Assembly: GCA_012270625.1 (NCBI GenBank)
Contig: JAAXHZ010000264.1
Span: forward strand, 1 to 5,682
Length of the DNA stretch: 5,682 bases
Direction: 5' to 3'
Source: Dehalococcoidia bacterium
Lineage (GTDB): Bacteria > Chloroflexota > Dehalococcoidia > SAR202 > UBA11138
A program made the position numbers and the translations under genes. Of this stretch, positions 1-5,682 are shown one piece after another. Below the pieces are notes generated by a model. The model ran no database searches and was not told the origin of the DNA. It saw nothing but the letters and a program-made list of their open reading frames with translations. Position 1 is the first letter of the stretch. Each line of letters opens with the position of its first letter.

Positions 1-1152
1 CGGATCCAGGAGGGTGTGGACAGCCTAGGCGGGTACAGCTCCATCTTCCATAAGAACGTATGGGCGTCAGGAGTCGTGCCCCAGATCTCGGTGATCCTCG
101 GCCCGGCGGCAGGAGGCGCGACTTACTCCCCTGCCCTGACCGACTTCATCTTCATGGCGTCTGGAATCGGGCAGATGTACATTACCGGCCCGGACGTGAT
201 CCGTTCGGTCACCGGCGAGGACGTGAGTCACGAGGAACTGGGTGGCGCGAACGCGCATGCCTCGCGCAGCGGAGTCGCGCACTTCTCGGTCAATGGGGAG
301 GAGGCGTGCCTGGCCGAGGTGAGACGACTGCTATCGTTCCTGCCGCTCAACAATATGGAGGACCCGCCAAGAGCGCAGCCGACAGACGATGCCGAAAGGC
401 GGGACGAAGGTCTCACCTACGTCATTCCAGACAATCCAAACCAGCCCTATAACATGCTGGACGTGATTCACCGCGTAGTAGATAGCGGCGATTTCATGCA
501 GGTGCACGAGGACTTCGCGCCAAACATCGTCGTGGGATTCGCGCGTTTCGATGGGCGAACGGTCGGCATCGTGGGAAACCAGCCTGAGCATCTTGCGGGG
601 GTGCTGGATATAGACGCCTCGGTGAAGTCGGCCAGGTTCGTGCGATTCTGCGATGCGTTCAACATCCCCCTGGTTACGTTCATCGACGTGCCGGGGTTTA
701 TGCCGGGAACCAACCAGGAGTACGGGGGGATAATCAGGCACGGAGCGAAGCTCATTTTCGCATACGCGGAGGCGACGGTGCCGAAGATCAGCGTGCTGAC
801 GCGCAAAGCTTACGGCGGGGCGTACATCGTCATGAGCAGCAAGAACCTGCATGGCGATGTCAACTTCGCGTGGCCCACCGGAGAAGTCGCGGTGATGGGG
901 GCTGGAGGCGCTGTGAACATCATCCACAGAAACGAGATCCGCGCATCTGACGACCCAGATACAACCCGCGCTGAGCTGGTGGCCGATTACGAGCAGCGTC
1001 TGATGAACCCATACGCCGCGGCGGCGCGTGGGATGATCGACGACGTGATCGACCCGCTGGACACCCGACCGAAGATCATCGCGTCGCTCGAAATGCTCGA
1101 GAACAAGCGCGAGCAGCTTCCCCCAAAGAAGCACGGAAGCATTCCTCTCTAG
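1..1152 (+). CDS. Acyl-CoA carboxylase carboxyltransferase subunit (PCC-beta/MmdA/12S family), 5'-truncated
   Basis: The reading frame is open from base 1 (RIQEGVDSLGGYSS), so the gene began upstream; the GTG at 16 is an internal Val codon. The 383 residues present are the C-terminal three quarters of a protein that is usually 510-530 aa. The family moves a carboxyl group between carboxybiotin and an acyl-CoA (propionyl-, acetyl- or methylmalonyl-CoA) in the cytoplasm. Both crotonase-fold halves are visible: GPAAGGATYSPAL (from base 100) gives the N-domain oxyanion-hole region, and RKAYGGAYIVMSSK (802-843) gives the C-domain one. FIDVPGFMPGTNQE and AWPTGEVAVMGAGGAVNI are further family blocks. 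The residue after GGAY is Ile (826-828), where propionyl-CoA carboxylases usually have Asp. That favours an acetyl-CoA/broad-range carboxylase or a methylmalonyl-CoA decarboxylase/transcarboxylase subunit over a strict propionyl-CoA enzyme. The family is certain; the substrate is not. A small gene follows 24 nt downstream. Confidence 0.95.
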   Translation, partial: RIQEGVDSLGGYSSIFHKNVWASGVVPQISVILGPAAGGATYSPALTDFIFMASGIGQMYITGPDVIRSVTGEDVSHEELGGANAHASRSGVAHFSVNGEEACLAEVRRLLSFLPLNNMEDPPRAQPTDDAERRDEGLTYVIPDNPNQPYNMLDVIHRVVDSGDFMQVHEDFAPNIVVGFARFDGRTVGIVGNQPEHLAGVLDIDASVKSARFVRFCDAFNIPLVTFIDVPGFMPGTNQEYGGIIRHGAKLIFAYAEATVPKISVLTRKAYGGAYIVMSSKNLHGDVNFAWPTGEVAVMGAGGAVNIIHRNEIRASDDPDTTRAELVADYEQRLMNPYAAAARGMIDDVIDPLDTRPKIIASLEMLENKREQLPPKKHGSIPL

Positions 1153-1162
1153 GAGTGAGTTT

Positions 1163-1170
1163 AAGAGGAG
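1163..1170 (+). promoter_or_regulatory. Strong ribosome binding site of the 60-aa gene
   Basis: AAGAGGAG lies 6 nt before the GTG at 1177. It supports translation of the short downstream frame and selects GTG 1177 over the in-frame GTG at 1183, which would be 12 nt away. Confidence 0.7.
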
Positions 1171-1176
1171 TGAGAA

Positions 1177-1359
1177 GTGAGAGTGTCCGATGAAGCCGTC
1201 GCTGCTGCGATTGCCGCTGTCGAAGCATATCTCGAAAGTGAGCTGCGGGAGCCGACTACAACGTCGAGGCGAGGGATTTCATCGTGGCGAATGGCTATAA
1301 CCGCACAGTCAACGGTGCGCGGATTCGGCGCTAACGTAACGTGGCGCGGGCGTGACTAG
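1177..1359 (+). CDS. Small putative acyl-CoA carboxylase/decarboxylase accessory protein
   Basis: A 60-aa protein starting at GTG, 24 nt after the carboxyltransferase stop and behind a near-ideal Shine-Dalgarno. The N-terminus (SDEAVAAAIAAVEAYLESEL) is predicted as one amphipathic, Ala-rich helix. It is followed by a Thr/Arg hinge and a basic Trp-containing tail (ISSWRMA near residues 34-40, then TWRGRD at the end). There is no signal peptide or membrane segment. From memory, short proteins of this plan (helix, then SSWR, then a basic Trp tail) sit next to carboxyltransferase genes and recall the actinobacterial ACC epsilon subunit, which binds the beta subunit. Position, RBS and architecture suggest a small subunit of the complex. 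This is inference: there is no catalytic motif, and similarity to ACC epsilon would need a profile search. The sequence after residue 40 looks less family-like, so a slightly degraded tail is possible. Confidence 0.6.
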   Translation: MRVSDEAVAAAIAAVEAYLESELREPTTTSRRGISSWRMAITAQSTVRGFGANVTWRGRD

Positions 1360-1444
1360 CGACTTGGAAATCCGTTAGAGTCCAGCAGTGAGGACAAGTC
1401 CGACCCTCTCTCCTGTAAAGGCCCAGCTGCAAAAGGCAACCACC

Positions 1445-2002
1445 ATGACTACCACGAAACCAGATCTGCTGACCGCCGATGATCTGCTGCGGCTGTCAGG
1501 CGAAGGGTTCAAAGGGGAATTGATCCGAGGAGCGCTTCACGAAACCATGCCAGCCGGAGTGAATCATGGCAGGATTGTGGTAAAACTGGTGCTTCTGATG
1601 GGAGCTTTCGTCATGCCACGCAGGTTGGGGACTCTGCTTGCTTCTGATACGGGTATCCTGCTTGAGCGCGATCCAGATACGGTAAGGGAGCCCGACATAG
1701 CTTACATTTCCTCCGAAAGACTTCCCATCGACGAAGACGTGCCCGGCTACTCAGAGATCGTCCCAGATCTGGTAGTAGAAGTCGCTTCACCAAACGACAG
1801 TCTCGCGGGGGTCAGGCGAAAGGCTCTGATGTGGCTGGATCACGGTGTCAGACTTGTATGGGCAGCGCGTCCGGACGGCCGCGCCATAGACATATACCAA
1901 GCGGACGGCTCAATGCTTACTCTCACGGAAGACGATACCCTCGACGGTGGTGAGACACTGCCCGGCTTTACCTGCTTGGTGAGTGATATTTTCGCCGCGT
2001 AG
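1445..2002 (+). CDS. Uma2-family (DUF820) PD-(D/E)XK nuclease-like protein
   Basis: A 185-aa protein of usual Uma2 length. ATG 1445 is preferred because AAAAGG (1431-1436) lies 8 nt upstream and the protein then begins MTTTKPDLLTADDLL, a typical family start. The frame extends back to a GTG at 1388, but the extra 19 residues do not resemble the family. Visible blocks in order: the GELIRGALHETMPAG strand region, HGRIVVKL, a REPDIAYIS block carrying the conserved Asp, PDLVVEVASPND with the Glu of the PD-ExV core, RRKALMWLDHGVRLVW with the candidate catalytic Lys, and a C-terminal LPGFTCLVSDIFA typical of the family. The active-site set looks intact. Uma2 proteins are abundant in cyanobacteria and Chloroflexi and have a restriction-endonuclease fold, but their biological role is poorly known. 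By eye its base composition is more AT-rich than its neighbours, consistent with acquisition into the cluster. No partner gene is adjacent. Confidence 0.88.
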   Translation: MTTTKPDLLTADDLLRLSGEGFKGELIRGALHETMPAGVNHGRIVVKLVLLMGAFVMPRRLGTLLASDTGILLERDPDTVREPDIAYISSERLPIDEDVPGYSEIVPDLVVEVASPNDSLAGVRRKALMWLDHGVRLVWAARPDGRAIDIYQADGSMLTLTEDDTLDGGETLPGFTCLVSDIFAA

Positions 2003-2069
2003 CCTGTGCTGATACCGATGTTCATCCGCAATTCGTAACCGGACAGCATATCCTAGATTCAGTCCTGCG

Positions 2070-2091
2070 CCAGAATCGCGGTGACTTCTGG
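2070..2091 (+). promoter_or_regulatory. Weak hairpin over the candidate starts of the biotin enzyme gene
   Basis: Arms CCAGAA (2070-2075) and TTCTGG (2086-2091) are perfect complements separated by 10 nt. The GTG at 2081 falls in the loop, and the arm ends 4 nt before ATG 2096. The 93 bp before ATG 2096 otherwise show no convincing promoter or Shine-Dalgarno. It may modulate start access or be chance. Confidence 0.25.
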
Positions 2092-2095
2092 AACC

Positions 2096-3937
2096 ATGAA
2101 CGGAACTCCACTCAAACTCAGCGACACGACTTTCAGGGACGCGCACCAGAGCCTGATGGCTACGCGGCTGCGTACTGAGGATATGGCGCCGTTGGCGGAG
2201 GCGATGGACTCGATCGGGTTCTACTCGATGGAGGTATGGGGAGGAGCGACTTTCGACAGCGCAACGAGGTTTTTGCTGGAAGACCCGTGGGACCGGCTGC
2301 GAACTTTCAAGTCGCTCATGCCCAATACGCCACTGTCGATGCTGCTGCGGGGACAGTCGCTGGTTGGCTATCGCAACTACGCGGACGACGTTGTGGATGC
2401 GTTCGTAGAGCGGTCTGCCGAGAACGGGATTGACATATTCAGAGTGTTCGACGCGCTGAACTATGAGCCGAACCTGGAGCGGGCCGCAGCGGCTGTCAAG
2501 CGCGCAGGCAAGCACCTTCAGCTCGCCATCTGCTACACGGTTACCGACGAGGGCCGGATGGGCGGCCCGATCTACAATCTGGACTACTACAGGGCCAAGG
2601 CCCAAAGTCTGCGAGACATGGGCGCTGACAGTATCTGCATCAAGGACATGGGCGGTCTGCTGGCGCCATACGACGCGTACGAGATCGTGTCCGCTCTCAA
2701 AGAGGACAGCGGCCTCCCGATCCAGCTTCACTGTCACTACACCAGCGGGATGGCTTCGATGAGCGCGCTCAAGGCAGTGGAAGCCGGTCTCGACATCCTG
2801 GACGTGTGCCTTGCGCCGCTCGCACTGCGGACATCCCAGCCGGCGGTAGAGCCTATCGCGGTAACGCTGGGCGGAACCGAGCGCGATCCGGGAGTCGACG
2901 TCGATTCGCTCTTGGACATTGGAGACCGACTCGAAGCTGTGCTCCCGAAGTACGCGGAGCACATGCAGCCTACCCGCGCGGCGGTGATAGACCCCGGCGT
3001 TCTGAAGCACCAAATACCGGGCGGAATGGCCTCCAACATGGTCTCTCAGCTAAGAGAGGCGGGGGCCGTGGATCGGTTGGGCGAGGTGCTGGATGAGATT
3101 CCGCGGACACGCGCCGACCTGGGATACCCGCCGCTGGTGACACCGATGAGCCAGATGGTCGGGGCGCAGGCTGTCAGCAACGTGCTCTTCGGTCGCTATG
3201 TCGCGGTTTCCGATCCGGTAAAGGAGTACGTCAGCGGCGGTTATGGCAGGCCTGTGTCTGAGCTGAGCGACGAGCTTGTCGAGAAGCTGCGAGGCGAGGG
3301 GATCGTGGAGCCTGACGCCAGCCCCGATCGACCGGGAGACGCTGTCGAACCAGAGCTAGCGTCAGCCAGGGAGGCTGTCGCGGATCTGACCTCCGACATC
3401 GATGACGTGCTGATATACGCGCTATACCCACAAACTGGTGAACGCTTCCTGCGCATCAAGCATGGGACAGATCAGGCCCCGGTCGAAGAGGACACCCCGA
3501 CGACGACCGTTCAGCCTCAGCCAGCGTCTTCGGCGCCCCCACGCAGCGCGAGGGCGCGGCGGTTCAACGTGTACGTCGGCGACCAGTTCTTCGAGGTTGA
3601 CGTCGATCCGGTTGGAGGCGACATCGGCATTGCGCCATCCCACCGTCCTTCGACAGGCCCAGGACGATCGGGCGCCGCCGCGCAGGAACCGAGTCAGACC
3701 AGCTCTCAGCCCGCTGAGGGTGAAGTCCAGGTCACGGCTCCGATGCCGGGGATACTGGTGAGTCTGGCCGTCGAGCAGGGTCAGAAGGTCAGCGCCGGGG
3801 AGCCTCTCCTGGTGCTGGAGGCCATGAAGATGCAGAACACGATCCCGTGCCCATCGGACGGCACGGTCTCGTCTCTGCCTGTCGCGCCGGGCGTCCAAGT
3901 TACCAGGAACCAGGTGCTCGCCGTAATTCAAAGCTAG
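2096..3937 (+). CDS. pycB/oadA-like: Pyruvate/oxaloacetate carboxyltransferase fused to a biotinyl carrier domain
   Basis: A 613-aa protein that transfers CO2 between carboxybiotin and pyruvate/oxaloacetate, as in PycB, OadA or transcarboxylase 5S. Residues ~5-265 form the DRE-TIM barrel: LSDTTFRDAHQS holds the metal-binding Asp15, IKDMGGLLAP the Lys183 that is carbamylated in the family, and HCHYTSGMA the metal ligands His212 and His214. Residues ~290-430 are the conserved carboxylase (PYC_OADA) domain, including GGMASNMVSQL and TPMSQMVGAQAV. A Pro/Ala-rich linker with a short FNVYVGDQFFEVDVD strand pair follows. The biotinyl domain occupies ~542-613, with EAMKM and biotin-accepting Lys578 (codon 3827-3829). 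The catalytic residues seen are present and the length matches OadA-type fusions. Start: ATG 2096 gives MNGTPLKLSDTT, with GGTGA 11 nt upstream; GTG 2081, five codons earlier, is the alternative (618 aa). Neither has a strong RBS. A dispersed-repeat copy lies within the linker (residues 516-526). With no biotin carboxylase in view, pyruvate carboxylase, decarboxylase and transcarboxylase roles cannot be separated. Confidence 0.93.
   Translation: MNGTPLKLSDTTFRDAHQSLMATRLRTEDMAPLAEAMDSIGFYSMEVWGGATFDSATRFLLEDPWDRLRTFKSLMPNTPLSMLLRGQSLVGYRNYADDVVDAFVERSAENGIDIFRVFDALNYEPNLERAAAAVKRAGKHLQLAICYTVTDEGRMGGPIYNLDYYRAKAQSLRDMGADSICIKDMGGLLAPYDAYEIVSALKEDSGLPIQLHCHYTSGMASMSALKAVEAGLDILDVCLAPLALRTSQPAVEPIAVTLGGTERDPGVDVDSLLDIGDRLEAVLPKYAEHMQPTRAAVIDPGVLKHQIPGGMASNMVSQLREAGAVDRLGEVLDEIPRTRADLGYPPLVTPMSQMVGAQAVSNVLFGRYVAVSDPVKEYVSGGYGRPVSELSDELVEKLRGEGIVEPDASPDRPGDAVEPELASAREAVADLTSDIDDVLIYALYPQTGERFLRIKHGTDQAPVEEDTPTTTVQPQPASSAPPRSARARRFNVYVGDQFFEVDVDPVGGDIGIAPSHRPSTGPGRSGAAAQEPSQTSSQPAEGEVQVTAPMPGILVSLAVEQGQKVSAGEPLLVLEAMKMQNTIPCPSDGTVSSLPVAPGVQVTRNQVLAVIQS
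3643..3673 (+). repeat. Dispersed repeat copy A, within the linker of the biotin enzyme
   Basis: This 31-nt stretch, with core CTTCGACAGGCCCAGGACGA, matches 25 of 31 positions of the copy at 5265-5295 in the same orientation. The core resembles a short repeat I remember as frequent in environmental bacterial genomes (TTCGACARGCTCAGGA). Here it is translated as HRPSTGPGRSG, residues 516-526 of the biotin enzyme, in the low-complexity linker before the biotinyl domain. It keeps the reading frame. Confidence 0.65.
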
Positions 3938-3944
3938 GAATCTA

Positions 3945-3967
3945 CGTCAGGTCACACTGACCTGACG
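3945..3967. promoter_or_regulatory. Perfect 10-bp inverted repeat between the biotin enzyme gene and icd
   Basis: Arms CGTCAGGTCA (3945-3954) and TGACCTGACG (3958-3967) are exact complements around a CAC loop. It starts 7 nt after the biotin-enzyme stop and ends 22 nt before the icd GTG. No T-run follows (AACATCAGG), so a classical intrinsic terminator is unlikely. It could be an mRNA hairpin for processing, stability or rho-related attenuation between the two cistrons, or a dimeric-regulator operator. No other copy was seen in the window. Confidence 0.6.
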
Positions 3968-3973
3968 AACATC

Positions 3974-3983
3974 AGGAAAGGAG
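3974..3983 (+). promoter_or_regulatory. Ribosome binding site fixing the icd GTG start
   Basis: AGGAAAGGAG lies 6 nt before the GTG at 3990. It is the strongest RBS in the window and makes the GTG start secure. Confidence 0.75.
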
Positions 3984-3989
3984 CCTACC

Positions 3990-5198
3990 GTGGCTGACAA
4001 TCAGATTATCGAGGCCGCAAAGGAGCACTTTGGCCAGGTCGTGGCGCAGCAGCTGGAGCGGGTGGAGCGCCTCAAGAGCGAGCCCGACTGGGTGGACTAC
4101 TCAGCCGTATCTCCCATTGTGGTGGGAATGCTCGGCGGCGACGGCATCGGGCCGATGATCAGCGCCGAGACGCAGACGGTACTTGAGCACCTGCTGCGTG
4201 ACGAGGTCAATTCGGGCAAGGTCGAGTTCAAGGTGATAGACGGTCTGACCATCGAGAACCGCGCAGAGAAGATGCAATCCATCCCTGACGACGTGCTCGC
4301 CGAGATCAAGGAGTGCCACGTCACGCTGAAGGGGCCGACCCACACTCCAGAGCGGGGCGACGGCTGGCCAAACCTGGAGAGCGCGAACGTGTCCATGCGC
4401 AAGGAGCTCGACCTGTTCGCGAACATCAGGCCTGTCCGCATCCCTTCACAGGGCATCGACTGGACTTTCTTCCGTGAGAACACGGAAGACATGTACGCGG
4501 TCGGCAGCCAGGGAATCAATGTCACCGAAGACCTGGGAATGGACTTCCGGGTGATAACTTCGCAGGGGTCGAGGCGGATCATCGACGCGGCGTTCGCACA
4601 CGCGCAGCGGACAGGGAAAGACCGCGTGACCATCGTCACCAAGGCGAACATCGTCAAGACGACCGACGGCAAGTTCCTGGACATAGCCCGCGAGGTGTCG
4701 GAAAACTATCCGGGCATCGAGTGGGAAGGCTGGTACATCGACATCATGACGGCCGCGCTCATCAACCCGGCCCGTCAGAAGGACTTCCAGGTCCTGGCTC
4801 TGCCCAACCTGTACGGCGACATTCTCACCGACGAAGCCGCTCAGATACAGGGTGGTGTCGGGACTGCTGGGAGCGCGAACGTCGGCAAGCGGTACGCGAT
4901 GTTCGAGGCGATCCACGGCAGCGCGCCACGGATGGTCAGAACCGGGCGCGCGCACTTCGCCGATCCCAGTTCGCTGCTGCGCGCGGGCGCGATGATGCTG
5001 GAGCACATCGGGTTCGCGGACATTGGCTCCAAACTGCACAAGGCGATCGACGTCTGCGGACAGTACGAACGCAAGTTAGTGATGACAGGTCGGGACACCG
5101 GCGCCACGAGCGCCGAGTTCGGACAGTATCTGATGGATACAGTCGCCGACTCTACCTTAGAGGACCGGTGGCAGGAGTACGTCGAAGCTTCCGGGTAG
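3990..5198 (+). CDS. icd: Isocitrate dehydrogenase-family enzyme with atypical cofactor residues
   Basis: A 402-aa decarboxylating beta-hydroxyacid dehydrogenase, near the length of bacterial Icd (~416 in E. coli). It would convert isocitrate to 2-oxoglutarate in the TCA cycle. Motifs in order: GMLGGDGIGP (46-55); the substrate loop SANVSMRKELDLFANIRPVR (131-150) with Ser135, Arg137 and Arg147; FRENTEDMYAV (161-171); TIVTKANIVK (214-223) with catalytic Lys218; the Asp block YIDIMTAALI with Asp251; LPNLYGDILTDEAAQ with Asp277 and Asp281; and the cofactor loop IHGSAPRM (308-315). Aligned by eye to E. coli Icd, NADP-contacting Lys344/Tyr345 become Arg314/Met315, and Tyr391/Arg395 become Gly357/Arg361. 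It also lacks the Asp-Ile pair of NAD enzymes. Two basic residues hint at NADP, unproven. 3-Isopropylmalate and homoisocitrate dehydrogenases are relatives, but the substrate loop and ENTEDMY favour isocitrate. A 10-bp hairpin precedes it and another follows its stop. Confidence 0.88.
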   Translation: MADNQIIEAAKEHFGQVVAQQLERVERLKSEPDWVDYSAVSPIVVGMLGGDGIGPMISAETQTVLEHLLRDEVNSGKVEFKVIDGLTIENRAEKMQSIPDDVLAEIKECHVTLKGPTHTPERGDGWPNLESANVSMRKELDLFANIRPVRIPSQGIDWTFFRENTEDMYAVGSQGINVTEDLGMDFRVITSQGSRRIIDAAFAHAQRTGKDRVTIVTKANIVKTTDGKFLDIAREVSENYPGIEWEGWYIDIMTAALINPARQKDFQVLALPNLYGDILTDEAAQIQGGVGTAGSANVGKRYAMFEAIHGSAPRMVRTGRAHFADPSSLLRAGAMMLEHIGFADIGSKLHKAIDVCGQYERKLVMTGRDTGATSAEFGQYLMDTVADSTLEDRWQEYVEASG

Positions 5199-5215
5199 GC
5201 AGGGCCCAGCCCTGC
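5199..5215 (+). terminator. Hairpin immediately after the icd stop
   Basis: Arms GCAGGGC (5199-5205) and GCCCTGC (5209-5215) pair perfectly over a 3-nt CCA loop, directly abutting the TAG at 5196-5198. GCCCGTAAAATGG follows, without a T-tract. A 3'-end stabiliser or weak/rho-assisted terminator is more likely than an efficient intrinsic one. Confidence 0.45.
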
Positions 5216-5264
5216 GCCCGTAAAATGGCCTGCATTCTCTACGATAGAAATGTCAGCGCACATA

Positions 5265-5295
5265 CGGTCATTCGACAAGCTCAGGAGGATCGAGC
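5265..5295 (+). repeat. Dispersed repeat copy B, icd-mdh intergenic
   Basis: Core ATTCGACAAGCTCAGGAGGA, matching copy A (3643-3673) at 25 of 31 positions, same orientation. It lies in the 194-bp noncoding gap. The AAGCTC form is the one I associate with the common repeat, so this copy looks closer to consensus than copy A. It has only a weak internal hairpin (GCTC/GAGC with a 9-nt loop). Confidence 0.65.
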
Positions 5296-5325
5296 CTGGC
5301 GCGAGATCGAATCTGTCGTTGGCTT

Positions 5326-5350
5326 GGGGCGGGCACATACCCGCCCCTTT
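5326..5350 (+). terminator. GC-rich hairpin with short T-run before mdh
   Basis: Arms GGGGCGGG (5326-5333) and CCCGCCCC (5340-5347) are perfect complements with loop CACATA, followed by TTT (5348-5350) then AGATG. The stem is very stable but the U-tract is short. It likely ends or attenuates the upstream transcript, and would partly separate mdh expression from the carboxylase-icd cluster. It starts 67 nt before the mdh ATG, so a leader attenuator is the alternative. Confidence 0.6.
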
Positions 5351-5359
5351 AGATGTTAG

Positions 5360-5682
<323 letters not shown>

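Noticed and set aside
581..600. CCTGAGC stretch resembling the reverse of the dispersed repeat
   Set aside because: Only seven bases match, and it encodes the conserved NQPEHLAG block of the carboxyltransferase family.
331..1134. Long reverse-strand open frame opposite the carboxyltransferase gene
   Set aside because: It is antisense to a strongly conserved gene, its translation has no recognisable motif, and such shadow frames are expected in GC-rich coding DNA.
1388..1444. Upstream GTG extending the Uma2 protein by 19 residues
   Set aside because: The extension does not resemble the family N-terminus, and ATG 1445 has an AAAAGG site at good spacing.
2049..2054. TATCCT as a possible -10 box before the biotin enzyme gene
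   Set aside because: No -35-like hexamer lies at 16-18 bp; the nearest candidates are 11 or 22 bp away.
1910..3013. 367-codon reverse-strand open frame opposite the Uma2 and biotin enzyme genes
   Set aside because: Arg/His/Val-rich shadow translation with no family motif, while the opposite strand encodes a clear DRE-TIM barrel.
3422..3931. Reverse-strand frame opposite the linker and biotinyl domain
   Set aside because: It covers the conserved biotinyl domain in antisense, with no motif and no RBS evidence.
3949..3963. Half-sites AGGTCA/TGACCT with a 3-nt spacer resemble a eukaryotic hormone response element
   Set aside because: The DNA is clearly bacterial; the match is a chance consequence of the longer palindrome.

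Overview
The window is GC-rich bacterial DNA with all supported genes on the + strand: a central-carbon, biotin-dependent carboxylation cluster running into TCA-cycle dehydrogenases. The gene set, the GTG starts with strong Shine-Dalgarno sites, the Uma2 gene and a short dispersed repeat with core TTCGACARGCYCAGGA together suggest an uncultured Chloroflexota-type bacterium (Dehalococcoidia/SAR202-like). That assignment is inference from remembered gene neighbourhoods. No rRNA, tRNA or marker gene here confirms it.

Layout. 1-1152 is the 3' three quarters of an acyl-CoA carboxylase carboxyltransferase subunit (PCC-beta / MmdA / transcarboxylase 12S superfamily). 1177-1359 is a 60-aa protein with its own strong ribosome binding site, probably a small accessory subunit. 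1445-2002 is a Uma2-family (PD-(D/E)XK) protein with no obvious metabolic link. 2081/2096-3937 is a complete pyruvate/oxaloacetate carboxyltransferase fused to a biotinyl domain (PycB/OadA type, equivalent to transcarboxylase 5S + 1.3S). 3990-5198 is an isocitrate dehydrogenase-family enzyme. 5199-5392 is a 194-bp intergenic region with hairpins and one repeat copy. 5393-5682 is the 5' end of an LDH-type malate dehydrogenase that runs off the window.

How the genes fit together. The two carboxyltransferases act on acyl-CoA/malonyl-type and pyruvate/oxaloacetate substrates, and the second carries the biotin. Malate dehydrogenase and isocitrate dehydrogenase consume oxaloacetate and isocitrate. 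The cluster therefore links anaplerosis, or a propionyl/methylmalonyl-CoA route, to the TCA cycle. No biotin carboxylase gene lies in the window, so a separate carboxylase subunit elsewhere and a transcarboxylase-like arrangement both remain possible.

Most notable signals: a dispersed-repeat copy read through as coding sequence in the interdomain linker of the biotin enzyme, with a second copy between icd and mdh; a perfect 10-bp inverted repeat between the biotin enzyme gene and icd; Ile at the acyl-CoA specificity position of the first gene; and atypical cofactor-site residues in the isocitrate dehydrogenase. I see no clear evidence of a wholly new system such as a defence island, CRISPR array or mobile element. 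This is mostly a conserved metabolic region with a few unusual details.
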